Shown: piece by piece, positions 35,196 through 44,539 of the stretch
How positions within the stretch are numbered: position 1 is the stretch's first letter
Layout: each line of letters begins with the position of its first letter
Notes under the pieces: model-generated
The model's database searches: none
What the model saw: the letters and a program-made list of their open reading frames with translations, nothing else
What the model was told of the DNA's origin: nothing
Assembly (NCBI GenBank): GCA_937136055.1
Contig: CAKZOD010000056.1
Span: forward strand, 1 to 56,387
DNA from: an uncultured Oceanospirillaceae bacterium
Lineage (GTDB): Bacteria > Pseudomonadota > Gammaproteobacteria > Pseudomonadales > Balneatricaceae
DNA length: 56,387 bases
Direction: 5' to 3'
Made by a program: the position numbers and the translations under genes

Positions 35196-35862
35196 AGGGA
35201 TCGTCTACGATAATTTCTTGTTGATCGACAATAAAACGCATTTCGAAATTATTAAATAAGCCACTTGGCGCAACCAAAATTTGCGGAGTAATTTGGGGCT
35301 TTTGTGAATTCTCACTAGGCTGTGTGTTGATCGAGAATACGTCGACAGCTCGGTTGTTGACCTTTAATGTGAAATCGTTATTAAGGGTTAGTGGTTCTGT
35401 TTGCTCGCTCTCTATTAGTTGCCATTGTTTATCAATAAAAACAACAGGTTGAAACTGTGATTGAGAAAAAAACAAGCCGTGCCACTGCTGAGTTAAATTG
35501 GCTTTTAAGCTCAGTGCTCTGAGCGTTGCTGTCACTCGCGCAGCTTGGTTGGCTGGTGCAAGGGCAGTTTTTTTGTCCGGCAGGGTCAGCACAATCGATG
35601 TCGAAATCATTGCAATCAGCGTGATAACTACCATCAGTTCTATGAGTGTGAAGCCTTGTTGACGAACAGATATCTGGCTCAAGTGGTGATTTTTGTGATT
35701 TGCTAAAAAAAACTGCTCGCTGCTTAATTCACATGTGAGCTGCGCTTTTCTTTCGCTTAAATCACCAGTATTGGGCCATAGCTGTGCACTGCGAGTCATG
35801 TTGAGCACTTGCTGCAGACTCGCAAATTGAAATGGACAGTTTAAAAGCTTATCAAAAAGCAT
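35182..35862 (-). CDS. gspH: Type II secretion minor pseudopilin H, with unusually long leader
   Basis: The frame from the ATG at 35862 encodes 226 residues, but the prepilin site (R-Q-Q-G, then F-T-L-I-E-L-M) is at residues 67-76. GspH leaders are normally 5-10 residues. An in-frame TTG codon at 35682 would give a normal 10-residue leader, but no Shine-Dalgarno precedes it. The upstream 60 codons are open and start inside the gspG stop (TAATG), which suggests coupled translation. The true start is therefore open. The mature part is normal and joins the G pseudopilus to the tip. Confidence 0.85.
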   Translation of the reverse strand: MLFDKLLNCPFQFASLQQVLNMTRSAQLWPNTGDLSERKAQLTCELSSEQFFLANHKNHHLSQISVRQQGFTLIELMVVITLIAMISTSIVLTLPDKKTALAPANQAARVTATLRALSLKANLTQQWHGLFFSQSQFQPVVFIDKQWQLIESEQTEPLTLNNDFTLKVNNRAVDVFSINTQPSENSQKPQITPQILVAPSGLFNNFEMRFIVDQQEIIVDDPYASL

Positions 35863-36308
35863 TACTTAGCGGTCCAGTTTCCTATATCAGCATCTAGCCC
35901 TTCGCCGCCAACTTCGTTGTCTTTACCGAGAGAGTAAAGATCGAATGCGCCATGCTCACCTGGTTGCAGATACTGATAGCTGTTTCCCCACGGGTCTTGC
36001 TGGAGGCGTTTTATGTAGCCCGATGGGCGATAGTTCTTAGGTTCTGGGCTGCTGCTGGGTTTTCTGATAAGGCTATCTAGTCCTTGATCTGTGGTGGGGT
36101 AATTATTGTTATCGAGCCTGTATTGATCAAGGGCCTGCTCTAGTGCGTGAATATCAGCTTTAGCTTTTTCTGTTTTAGCGGTATCCAAGTTATCAAGGAC
36201 ATAGGGCGTGACTATCGTGCCTAATAAACCGATGATTAAAATAACAATCATTACTTCTAGTAAGGTAAATCCGCGCTGTAGGTGTTTAGTATAATGAGAG
36301 GTCATCAT
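35862..36308 (-). CDS. gspG: Type II secretion major pseudopilin G
   Basis: 148 residues. A 13-residue leader ends in L-Q-R-G, followed by F-T-L-L-E-V-M-I-V-I-L-I-I-G-L-L-G. The body is highly typical: A-D-I-H-A-L-E-Q-A-L-D-Q-Y-R-L-D, Y-P-T-T-D-Q-G-L, and the C-terminal calcium loop region around S-L-G-K-D-N-E-V-G-G-E. It is the major subunit of the pseudopilus. Twenty bases separate it from gspF. Confidence 0.97.
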   Translation of the reverse strand: MMTSHYTKHLQRGFTLLEVMIVILIIGLLGTIVTPYVLDNLDTAKTEKAKADIHALEQALDQYRLDNNNYPTTDQGLDSLIRKPSSSPEPKNYRPSGYIKRLQQDPWGNSYQYLQPGEHGAFDLYSLGKDNEVGGEGLDADIGNWTAK

Positions 36309-36328
36309 TCTTTGAGTGGCTCCAATGG

Positions 36329-37534
36329 CTATATTTGACTAAAGTTATTCATTTGTAATATTGGTAATAAAATCGCTAATACAATGGCGAAAACCAAAAC
36401 ACCAAAGACTAGCATTAGTATGGGCTCAATTAGCTTAGTGGCTATACCAATTGTGTTGTTTAGCTCGTTTTCTTGCTGTTCAGCGGCTTGTTCTAAAGCT
36501 TTTGCCAATTCGCCACAGTGCTCCCCGTTGGCAACAATGTAGATGGAAATAGGGGGGAAGATGCTCGCATTGTGGAGCATTTTGCTTAGTAACTGGCCCG
36601 CTTTTACATTTTCGGTGACTTCTTGGAGTGTCTGGCGAATACTGCGATTATGCAGTGTTTGGCTAGTAACTGTTAGTGCATCGAGTAATGCTGAACCACC
36701 GTTGAGCATGATACTTAAAGTGCCCAGCAAGCGGGTGGTTTCAAGGTTGATGATTAAAAAACCGATCACGGGTAGCTTCAGCCAAAAGCGGTGTACTTTA
36801 AATAAGAAGTGCTCATTTTTTAAAAGATGCCGCCAAATGAGCGAGAAAAGTACAATGAAACCTAGCAGCCATAATCCGTAGTTGATTATAAAATCAGAGC
36901 AGCTAATCATTATCTTAGTCAGCACTGGCAGTTGCTGGCCTGTACCTTCAAACTGCTCCACCACTTTAGGCACCACAAAGGCCATTAGCAATGAGATAAT
37001 ACTGAATGCGACAATCGTCAGCACGACAGGGTAAACAGTTGCTTGCACCACGGTATTACGAAGCTTTTGGCTGCGCTCTGTATAATCAGCGAGCTTGAGC
37101 AATACTTTGCTTAATTCTCCAGTGTGCTCACCGGCTTGTACTAAGGCACGAAAGATCGGAGAGAATACTTTAGGATGATCTCGCATGCTGTCGGCGACTG
37201 AATGACCTTCGAGTACTTTTTCTCTGATGCTTTGCAGTGTGAGTTTTAAGTTTTTGTTACGAGTTTGCTCGGCTGCAACTCGCAATGCTTCCTCTAAGGG
37301 AATATTAGATTGCACTAAAGCGGCAAATTGTTGAGTAAAAAGTGCAATGTCTTTGTTGGGTACTGATTTTGATTGTGTTTTTTTGGCGCTTTTCTTTTTT
37401 GTGGCCGACAGTGTGATCGGCATTAGCTGCTGATCTCTTAAAAGCTGTCTGGCAGTGCGCTCAGAGTCTGCTTCGATTTGACCTGAACGCTTTTTATTGG
37501 CGGCGTCAAAGGCGCTATATTCAAAGAATGGCAT
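36329..37534 (-). CDS. gspF: Type II secretion inner-membrane platform protein F
   Basis: 401 residues, full GspF length: two homologous cytoplasmic helical domains (about 60-170 and 265-370) and three membrane segments (about 170-195, 215-240, 370-395). It shows F-T-Q-Q-F-A-A-L-V and its second-repeat counterpart (L-G-T-L-S-I-M-L-N-G-G). It is the core of the assembly platform. It overlaps gspE by 14 bases. Confidence 0.96.
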   Translation of the reverse strand: MPFFEYSAFDAANKKRSGQIEADSERTARQLLRDQQLMPITLSATKKKSAKKTQSKSVPNKDIALFTQQFAALVQSNIPLEEALRVAAEQTRNKNLKLTLQSIREKVLEGHSVADSMRDHPKVFSPIFRALVQAGEHTGELSKVLLKLADYTERSQKLRNTVVQATVYPVVLTIVAFSIISLLMAFVVPKVVEQFEGTGQQLPVLTKIMISCSDFIINYGLWLLGFIVLFSLIWRHLLKNEHFLFKVHRFWLKLPVIGFLIINLETTRLLGTLSIMLNGGSALLDALTVTSQTLHNRSIRQTLQEVTENVKAGQLLSKMLHNASIFPPISIYIVANGEHCGELAKALEQAAEQQENELNNTIGIATKLIEPILMLVFGVLVFAIVLAILLPILQMNNFSQI

Positions 37535-39011
37535 CTTGTAGCGAACCTCTAACTGATCTTAGAACTTCAGCGGGGGATGTTTCACCCGCTTTTACAAGTT
37601 CGCGCCCTTCATCCATCATAGTGCGTAGGCTTTTTTGCAAATACTGTCGCATAGCTGGCTCGCCTTCACCGGCGTGTATTTGATGAGCGAGTTTGCTATC
37701 AATGGTCAATAGCTCATACAAGCCGCGTCGACCTGTAAAGCCGGTATAGTGACACTCACTACAGCCTTGGCTATTGTAGACTGTTGCTCCTGCTAACTTT
37801 TCATCGCCAAGTGAAATAGCGTCTGTTAAAAGAAGGGGCTCTGCTTGTTTACAGCTATCGCATAAGATGCGCACTAAACGTTGAGCGACAATTCCCTTTA
37901 AAGAAGAGGCTATTAAATAGGGTTCAACGCCGATATCCATTAAGCGAGTAATGGCACCTAAAGAGTCGTTAGTGTGTAGAGTCGATAATACAAGGTGACC
38001 TGTTAAACTTGCTTGGACCGCTATTTGTGCAGTTTCGGCGTCTCGAATCTCACCGATCATGACGACGTCAGGGTCTTGTCTTAAAATGGCTCTAAGGCCT
38101 TTAGCGAAAGTCATTTGGGACTTTTCATTGACAGGGGTTTGGCCTATACCTTCAAGGGCGTACTCAACGGGGTCTTCGATAGTTAAAATATTACGGGTTT
38201 TGCTGTTTAACCCGGTTAAGCCAGCATATAAAGTGGTTGTTTTACCAGAGCCTGTCGGGCCTGTGACCAAAATAATGCCGTTAGGCTGTGCTAAAAGCTG
38301 AGTGAAGTTCTTTAAGCAGAGCTCGGGCATTCCTAAATGGGATAAATCCAATTGAGTCGCTTGGGTGTCTAACAAGCGCATGACAATACGCTCACCGTGC
38401 ATAGAGGGGATAGTTGAAACCCTGACATCTAATGCCTTACCTGCCATACGCAGTGAAACTCGTCCATCTTGGGGAACGCGTTTTTCAGCGATATCCAATT
38501 TTGCCATTACTTTAATACGTGAGTTAAGTAGGGGCGCTGCCTTGCGATTGGGTGTAAGTACTTCTTTTAAGACACCGTCAACCCGAAACCTAACTGACAT
38601 GCTTTGCTCAAAGGTCTCGATATGTATATCGGAAGCGTTTTGCTGTAAAGCACTGGCAAACAAACCATTGATTAAGCGAATAATTGGCGCATCGTCTTGG
38701 GTGTCGAGTAAATCAGTGTTTTGGGGCATATTTTCGACGAGTTCATCAAGATCAATGACATCGTTAAGCTCGTCGATATCGTTCAGCTCACTTTGTGCTG
38801 CTTGGTAGGTCAAACTGATGTCATCAGCGAGCTGAACGACGCTTTTTTCATGGTAGTTGATCGGCTGTGGACAGCAGCGTTCAATCTCCAAGAAAGCATC
38901 TAAGCTAGTGTCGTCACTATAAAAAGCGTCGGTGTGTGTCCCGTCAACTACAATCGCTAAAACCGCATGCTTTTTGGCAAAAACAAAATTGAAATAGGGA
39001 CTAGTTTGCAT
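37521..39011 (-). CDS. gspE: Type II secretion ATPase E
   Basis: 496 residues. An N-terminal GspL-binding domain is followed by a RecA-like ATPase with Walker A G-P-T-G-S-G-K-T at 251-258, D-P-D-V-V-M-I-G-E-I-R-D as Walker B and Asp box, and the His box T-G-H-L-V-L-S-T-L-H-T-N-D. A zinc site follows (C-D-S-C and C-S-E-C). The hexameric ATPase drives pseudopilus growth. All catalytic motifs are intact. It overlaps gspD by 11 bases. Confidence 0.97.
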   Translation of the reverse strand: MQTSPYFNFVFAKKHAVLAIVVDGTHTDAFYSDDTSLDAFLEIERCCPQPINYHEKSVVQLADDISLTYQAAQSELNDIDELNDVIDLDELVENMPQNTDLLDTQDDAPIIRLINGLFASALQQNASDIHIETFEQSMSVRFRVDGVLKEVLTPNRKAAPLLNSRIKVMAKLDIAEKRVPQDGRVSLRMAGKALDVRVSTIPSMHGERIVMRLLDTQATQLDLSHLGMPELCLKNFTQLLAQPNGIILVTGPTGSGKTTTLYAGLTGLNSKTRNILTIEDPVEYALEGIGQTPVNEKSQMTFAKGLRAILRQDPDVVMIGEIRDAETAQIAVQASLTGHLVLSTLHTNDSLGAITRLMDIGVEPYLIASSLKGIVAQRLVRILCDSCKQAEPLLLTDAISLGDEKLAGATVYNSQGCSECHYTGFTGRRGLYELLTIDSKLAHQIHAGEGEPAMRQYLQKSLRTMMDEGRELVKAGETSPAEVLRSVRGSLQDAIL

Positions 39012-41106
39012 TGTTAGTAAACGTTTTATAGCGGGTTGATTGGACTGAATGATCGATTATCTCTATCTCAGATGCCGGTATTGGGGGCGCAATTGAAGCT
39101 GGTAATTTAGCACCGTTTTGTGATTTAACGGGAACGGCTTTGTTGGTCAAATCTATCGCTTTTCCATCATTCCAAGGTTTTAGAGAAGTACTGGAATCCT
39201 CGTATAAACTATTTTGCTTATTATTTGACATCAACTGTTGAGCTAACAGAAAATCATATTTTTGACGACTAATGTCATGTGCAATATCTGGTGTGTTTAT
39301 GATTGTTGGTTTGATGAATATCATTAACGTTCTTTTTTTACGTGTGGATGATTTAGAGCTAAACAGCTTACCTAGAACAGGTATGTTACCTAACACAGGC
39401 ACCTTGGAGGTTGAGTCAATAATATCTTCACTTATCAAGCCGCCGAGTGTGACAGTACCGCCATCATCAATTAACACTGAGGTGTTTATTAAACGTTTAT
39501 TGGTAATAATATCCGATGCACGCGCATCTCGGGACAGTGATGATATTTCCTGCTCAATATTAAGTTGTATCGCATCGCCACCGTTTATTTGAGGCGTCAC
39601 TTTTAACTTGATACCGATGTCTTTGCGCACAATAGTTCGAAATGGGTTGGTGTTATCCGCACTGACTGTGGAACCTGTAATAATAGGAACTTCTTGGCCA
39701 ACTTGAATAAAAGCTTCTTCATTGTCTAAAGTCACGAGGCTAGGAGTTGATAGAATGTTCGAATCGCTATCACTTTCCAGAGCATTGATAAAAGCGGCAA
39801 AGCTTATGCCATTGGTTGAAATTCTACCAAGGCCAATGGATGCGCCGTTACCAATTAAGCTAGAAGATAAGTTACCCGCTTCAGCGGCGGCTGCAATATC
39901 AACAATGCCGGCACTGCTGTCTGTTTTGAAGTTGATCGCAGATGCCCCAGAATCTCGGCTTCCAACAAGCCACTGCACACCCAGCTCCTTTGCTTTATCT
40001 TCAGAAACCTCTGCAATGATTGCTTCTACCAATACTTGTGCTCTGCGAATATCTAGCTGAGCAATGATCGCTTCTAATGTTTTGATGATATGAGGGCTAC
40101 CGGACATTACCACGGTATTGGTTGCTTCATGGGTATCAATATTGATGTTACTTGCACTAGTTGACTGACCAGAGCCTTGTTTTTGCTCTTCCTCTTTGAT
40201 GATGGTGTCGCTAATGCCTTTAAGCACTTGGACAATCTCTTTGGCTTTGGCGTATTTTAAGTAGGTGACTTTGGTATTAGAGGTAGTCGGAATTGCTGAG
40301 TCTAGCTGATTGACCACGCGACGAATGTTCTTTCTGGTGTTGTCATCGGCCTTCACAATTAGCATGTTGGTTCGTTTATCAGCGGTTATCACGAAACCAG
40401 ATGCTGAGCTTTGTTTGCCATTTTGTAAGGTTAAGTTCTTTAAAATACGCTCTAAATCACTGGCAGAAGCGTTTGAAAGAGGAATCAGTTCTAAGGTTTG
40501 AGAATCCGCTTGGTCAACTTTAGCGATGATTTGCGATAGACGTCTTACGTTTGAGGAACGATCGGTAATTAAAATGACATTCGATGTATCGTATGCGGCG
40601 ATTATGCCTAATCTAGGGTCTATTAATGGGCGCAGTGTGGCAGCTAGCTGGTTTGCGTTGACATTTTTGACTTCTACCACACGAGTCACTAATTGCTCGC
40701 TATTGTTAATTTGAGAGCCTTCTAATAATTCTGTGCCTTCGAGTTTTGCGCCTTGTGAGGGAACTACTTTCAAAATACCATTTTTAGTATCGACTACCGA
40801 GAATCCGTTGATCCCCAGCTGTACAAGGAAGATCTCGTAGAGTTCATCACCGGTCAGTGCGGTCGGGCTTTGGATGTTGACCTTGCCGCGAACCTTAGGG
40901 TCAGTAATGATAGTTTTGCCCATCATTTTAGCGATAGTATTGATAAATTCTTTAATATCAACGCCGCGCATATCTAATGTATATTGGCCTGAATTAGATT
41001 GGATTGAGGGTGTTGTATTAGCGCTGATATTCACAGCAGCCATTGAAGATGCAAGAATGGTTATTAAGTAAACCGAAATGATTTTTGTTGTAAGCTGTGT
41101 TTTCAA
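39001..41106 (-). CDS. gspD: Type II secretion outer-membrane secretin D
   Basis: 701 residues with a signal peptide (about 1-30), N0-N3 domains and a C-terminal secretin barrel. The barrel part shows V-P-V-L-G-N-I-P-V-L-G-K-L-F, the most conserved secretin motif, then L-M-I-F-I-K-P-T-I-I. A C-terminal tail (about 625-701) would serve a pilotin or other targeting factor; no gspS gene is adjacent. It overlaps gspC by 4 bases. Confidence 0.97.
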   Translation of the reverse strand: MKTQLTTKIISVYLITILASSMAAVNISANTTPSIQSNSGQYTLDMRGVDIKEFINTIAKMMGKTIITDPKVRGKVNIQSPTALTGDELYEIFLVQLGINGFSVVDTKNGILKVVPSQGAKLEGTELLEGSQINNSEQLVTRVVEVKNVNANQLAATLRPLIDPRLGIIAAYDTSNVILITDRSSNVRRLSQIIAKVDQADSQTLELIPLSNASASDLERILKNLTLQNGKQSSASGFVITADKRTNMLIVKADDNTRKNIRRVVNQLDSAIPTTSNTKVTYLKYAKAKEIVQVLKGISDTIIKEEEQKQGSGQSTSASNINIDTHEATNTVVMSGSPHIIKTLEAIIAQLDIRRAQVLVEAIIAEVSEDKAKELGVQWLVGSRDSGASAINFKTDSSAGIVDIAAAAEAGNLSSSLIGNGASIGLGRISTNGISFAAFINALESDSDSNILSTPSLVTLDNEEAFIQVGQEVPIITGSTVSADNTNPFRTIVRKDIGIKLKVTPQINGGDAIQLNIEQEISSLSRDARASDIITNKRLINTSVLIDDGGTVTLGGLISEDIIDSTSKVPVLGNIPVLGKLFSSKSSTRKKRTLMIFIKPTIINTPDIAHDISRQKYDFLLAQQLMSNNKQNSLYEDSSTSLKPWNDGKAIDLTNKAVPVKSQNGAKLPASIAPPIPASEIEIIDHSVQSTRYKTFTNNAN

Positions 41107-41993
41107 AGTTTTATATCCATTGTCATGACGCTTCCATTGCGTTCAACTGTAACATTGATTGAGCTCTTAAGTTGCAGGTTTTTATACATATTTGCGATTG
41201 TTAGTTGCGCCGCAGGTCTCCCTTCAACATGGGTAATAATATCACCTGCTTCTATCCCAGCTGCACTAAGCAAACGTTTATCAGGGCCAGATGCAATTTG
41301 GTAACCGGTTAGCTGGCCATTCACTAGTTTAGGGCTGATTTGCATATACTTAGATAAAGATAAAGGATTTGTTGTGATGACTCTTTTAGGGTTGTCCCCT
41401 AGCAAAGACTTCATTTGCTGAGAGTTTAGATCAAGTTCGATAGATTCTTGTTGCGTGGGAGTTGATGTATTTTGAGATATGCCTACTTGGGATGCTGCTT
41501 TAATGGCTTTCTTAGGGAGTGTTAAACGTTCTTGAACAGCGTTATTTGAAATCACCACATAGTCATTCATCACTGAAATAAGTTTCACTTTGAGATTGCT
41601 CTTATTAACAATGTAGTCACCAGGTGCATATGCGCCTTGGCGAGCATTGTAAATAATAACGGCAACACTGTTGAGCCCTTTGATGAGACCGACAAGTTGA
41701 AGATTCAGTTTTGTTTGTTTTATTTCTTTAGCGGGTTTTACAACGGTTTTAGTAACGGCCTTTGTAGGCTCTGAAGTACCGAATAGATTACTAGCTATGA
41801 TGGTACTCAAGTTTATGGTTGGGGAGGCTGACGTATTTACTGTTATATCACTAGCACTAGATGAGAAAGCAGCACTGCTGGGTGGTGCGATGATTTTCCA
41901 AGCAAGCTTACCTAGCACGACAGCTAAAAGCACTAAGCTTAAATAAAAAAGAGATTGAGCTATTGTTTGGAGATGTTTACTTGGGGCTGTCAT
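41103..41993 (-). CDS. gspC: Type II secretion system protein C
   Basis: 296 residues: a short cytoplasmic part, one membrane segment (about 13-30), a homology-region domain that binds secretin N0 (about 90-150) and a C-terminal PDZ domain (about 210-296; G-I-E-A-G-D-I-I-T-H-V-E-G-R). GspC links the inner platform to GspD and helps choose substrates. It is the first gene of the 12-gene minus-strand operon; the promoter must lie in the AT-rich gap upstream. Confidence 0.94.
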   Translation of the reverse strand: MTAPSKHLQTIAQSLFYLSLVLLAVVLGKLAWKIIAPPSSAAFSSSASDITVNTSASPTINLSTIIASNLFGTSEPTKAVTKTVVKPAKEIKQTKLNLQLVGLIKGLNSVAVIIYNARQGAYAPGDYIVNKSNLKVKLISVMNDYVVISNNAVQERLTLPKKAIKAASQVGISQNTSTPTQQESIELDLNSQQMKSLLGDNPKRVITTNPLSLSKYMQISPKLVNGQLTGYQIASGPDKRLLSAAGIEAGDIITHVEGRPAAQLTIANMYKNLQLKSSINVTVERNGSVMTMDIKL

Positions 41994-42471
41994 TAAATTT
42001 CCGATGTCTGAACACTAATAGAGTGAACTGCTTTTGAGTATATAGCGCTGTGCAATTAAATGAATATCCAAATTGTATATCAAAATACTTTTCTTGCTTT
42101 AACTTCCTGAGAGTAATTCTATATTGGGTAAAGCTCAATTTAGTAGTAATTACAGGAATTTAGAACTTTACCGTAAACTTTTAAATTATAAAAATAATTT
42201 TATCTTTTTAAACACTAAGGTATTCAATATCTATTTAATTTTATTACTTTATCTTCGGTTTTGTTAATACAGGTTTCCAAGTGTCTCTTATTGTAAACAT
42301 TATATTTTTATATTTAACTTGTTGATTTATATGGTTTAATTTATTTAAAAGTGTTGAAATTTCACTCTATTAAAAGTAAGTTTTATTGAAGGTTTGGCTT
42401 TTTTTTATTTTGGTCTAATTTAAATACACAAAATTGAAATTATTGAAACTTCATATAAAAGGATAAGTTAA
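41994..42471. other. AT-rich divergent intergenic region
   Basis: 478 bases between gspC and the lipoprotein gene, very rich in A/T, with no convincing ORF or RNA gene. It must carry divergent promoters for the gsp operon and the lipoprotein. AAGGATAAG at 42460-42468 serves the lipoprotein start. I see no clear operator. Confidence 0.6.
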
Positions 42472-44484
42472 ATGAAAGGTAAAAAGTTATTACTCGCTCT
42501 AGCAGTCTCTACAATACTAGTAGGTTGTGGTGGAGGATCGGGATCTAATGAAACTAGTGGCGTTGTCGGTATCTCAGGAACACCTGCTAAAGGTATTATG
42601 TACGGTGCAAAAATAACGGCTCAGCGTTTTGAAAATAATGAGTTTGTTGATTTTTCTCCGGCGATTACAACGACGACAGATTCAACGACAGGTAAATATT
42701 CTTTAAATATTCCAGAGAGCTATAAAGGCGTTGTTCGCATTGTCACTGAAGCGGTATCTGGTACCACCATGCGCTGTGATTATGCTAGCTGCCAAACGGG
42801 GTCTGTGAAATTTGGAGATACAGTAGCTGTTGATGCTGGCTTCAAAATGAATGCACTGTTAAGTGGTGTTGCTGGTCAAAGTGTCACTGTTAACCCGAAT
42901 GTATTGACTCATATGGCTTCAGCTTTAGCTGAGAAAAAAGGGATATCAAAAGCTAATGTAGATAGTGTTGCACAAACACTAGCGACAACTTACGGTATTA
43001 CTGGTGGTTTAGGTAGTATTGCAAGTGTTGATATTACTGATCCTGCTAAAGTAAATGCAGCTAATGCTAATGCCATTAGAATTAATATGTTATCAGCGGC
43101 TATTATGAATACAGCAAGTCAGCAAAACGGCGGAACTTTGGCTAGCGCATTAGAAGTAGTGACAAAGGACTATGCTGATAATGATGGTAAGCTGTTAGAA
43201 AAAGATAGCTCTGGATCAAAAGCAGTTAGTAGAAATGACATCAACGCAGCGATGTCAGCCTTGTTAACGCAGATTAAAACTAAAGCTTCTACCGATGGTG
43301 TGACTGTTAACAGCCTTTCAGGTGTTGAGCTTGAAATTAATAACAAAAAGAATGAGCTAGCATTAGTTCAAGAAAGTGATTCAAAGCGTGAAACCTTACC
43401 TCAAGTTGACCCAAATGCTTCTGCGAGTGATGTCGTTAAGTCAAAAGCCATGTTGACAGAAATCAGAAACTTGGTTGCAGCAACCAATGGCGAATATGGT
43501 AACTTTAAGGATCTAAATTTAGCGGCAGACGCTTTCGCTAATGAAGTAGATGCAATTGCTGTTGCACAAGACCCGTCATTGAGCAAAATAGGCGATGTTT
43601 TATCTACGGCTACTCAACAGATAGTTGACTATTTTAATGAGCATCCTTCTGCACCTTCTCATACTGTTTCTGGTGTTGGTTATACTCTAACAGCGACTAA
43701 TACTAATTGGCCTGATACTTCAACTGACTCAACTATCGGCAACGGTAGCAGAAGTGTCAATCTTGTTGGCTCTGTTGTAGATGGTACACTGACTTTAACA
43801 GTGGCTGCGGGTACTAAAGCGCAATTTGACTTCACAACAGCTACTACGGGTAATATCAAAACTAATACTATTAAGAGTGCAAGTATTGAGTTACCAAATG
43901 CTAAGCTGGTATCAACGCAAACTGGCAAAGCAGGTGAGTTTGCCGGAAATATGAATATCGAGCTAAAAAATGCGGTTGAAACTTTTGACACTGCTCAGAA
44001 TAAAACAACAAAATCAGCTTTTGAAAGCGCTAAAATTGAGTTCATCAATGGTGAGTTTTCTTCTGGCACATCATCAGTAACAGCTTCGTTTGTGGGTAAT
44101 TTTAACGGCGAAAACGTTACTAACGGAGAGCTACCAAGTGGTGCATCTAATTTTGTGAAAGGAAATGCTACCTTGCAGTTCAAGACGGCATTCTCAGGTG
44201 TCACAAATAATGCAACAGTCACATTAACGGGCGAGAACCAGACCTTCGATGATGGGGCGGTTACGCTGAAAGTTCAGTATGATGTCACTAGCATGACCTT
44301 TAATACACCAAGTGTTAAAGCGGCTAATTCACTGACTGTTAGTAACCAGAATGGTGTCGTAATGAGCTTAACCCAAGCTGCTAATGATGATGTTACTGGT
44401 GATATCAAAGTTAACGGTAATCAAACAGCGACAGTAAAACCAAATCGTATTGAGTATACTGATAGCTCATTCGAAACATTCTAA
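42472..44484 (+). CDS. Large secreted lipoprotein of unknown function
   Basis: 670 residues. The signal peptide ends in the lipobox L-V-G-C at residues 16-19, followed by G-G-G-S-G-S, a flexible tether. Residues about 30-110 look like a small beta-sandwich (carboxypeptidase-regulatory-like: A-K-I-T-A, T-G-K-Y-S-L-N-I-P). The middle (about 115-395) is Ala-rich and helical. The C-terminal third (about 395-670) is Thr/Ser/Asn-rich alternating beta strands. I recognise no enzyme motif. It is divergent from the type II secretion operon and followed by an outer-membrane barrel gene after a terminator. It could be a surface-exposed or type II-dependent lipoprotein, but this is inference. Confidence 0.75.
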   Translation: MKGKKLLLALAVSTILVGCGGGSGSNETSGVVGISGTPAKGIMYGAKITAQRFENNEFVDFSPAITTTTDSTTGKYSLNIPESYKGVVRIVTEAVSGTTMRCDYASCQTGSVKFGDTVAVDAGFKMNALLSGVAGQSVTVNPNVLTHMASALAEKKGISKANVDSVAQTLATTYGITGGLGSIASVDITDPAKVNAANANAIRINMLSAAIMNTASQQNGGTLASALEVVTKDYADNDGKLLEKDSSGSKAVSRNDINAAMSALLTQIKTKASTDGVTVNSLSGVELEINNKKNELALVQESDSKRETLPQVDPNASASDVVKSKAMLTEIRNLVAATNGEYGNFKDLNLAADAFANEVDAIAVAQDPSLSKIGDVLSTATQQIVDYFNEHPSAPSHTVSGVGYTLTATNTNWPDTSTDSTIGNGSRSVNLVGSVVDGTLTLTVAAGTKAQFDFTTATTGNIKTNTIKSASIELPNAKLVSTQTGKAGEFAGNMNIELKNAVETFDTAQNKTTKSAFESAKIEFINGEFSSGTSSVTASFVGNFNGENVTNGELPSGASNFVKGNATLQFKTAFSGVTNNATVTLTGENQTFDDGAVTLKVQYDVTSMTFNTPSVKAANSLTVSNQNGVVMSLTQAANDDVTGDIKVNGNQTATVKPNRIEYTDSSFETF

Positions 44485-44500
44485 GATTATTTTATGTATC

Positions 44501-44522
44501 AAAGGCCTCTAATGGGGCCTTT
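44501..44522 (+). terminator. Rho-independent terminator after the lipoprotein gene
   Basis: AAAGGCC and GGCCTTT arms with an 8-base loop and a trailing T-rich run, 17 bases past the stop codon. The next gene starts 18 bases later, so some read-through is likely if the two are co-expressed. Confidence 0.85.
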
Positions 44523-44539
44523 TCTTTTGGAGCATTTAA

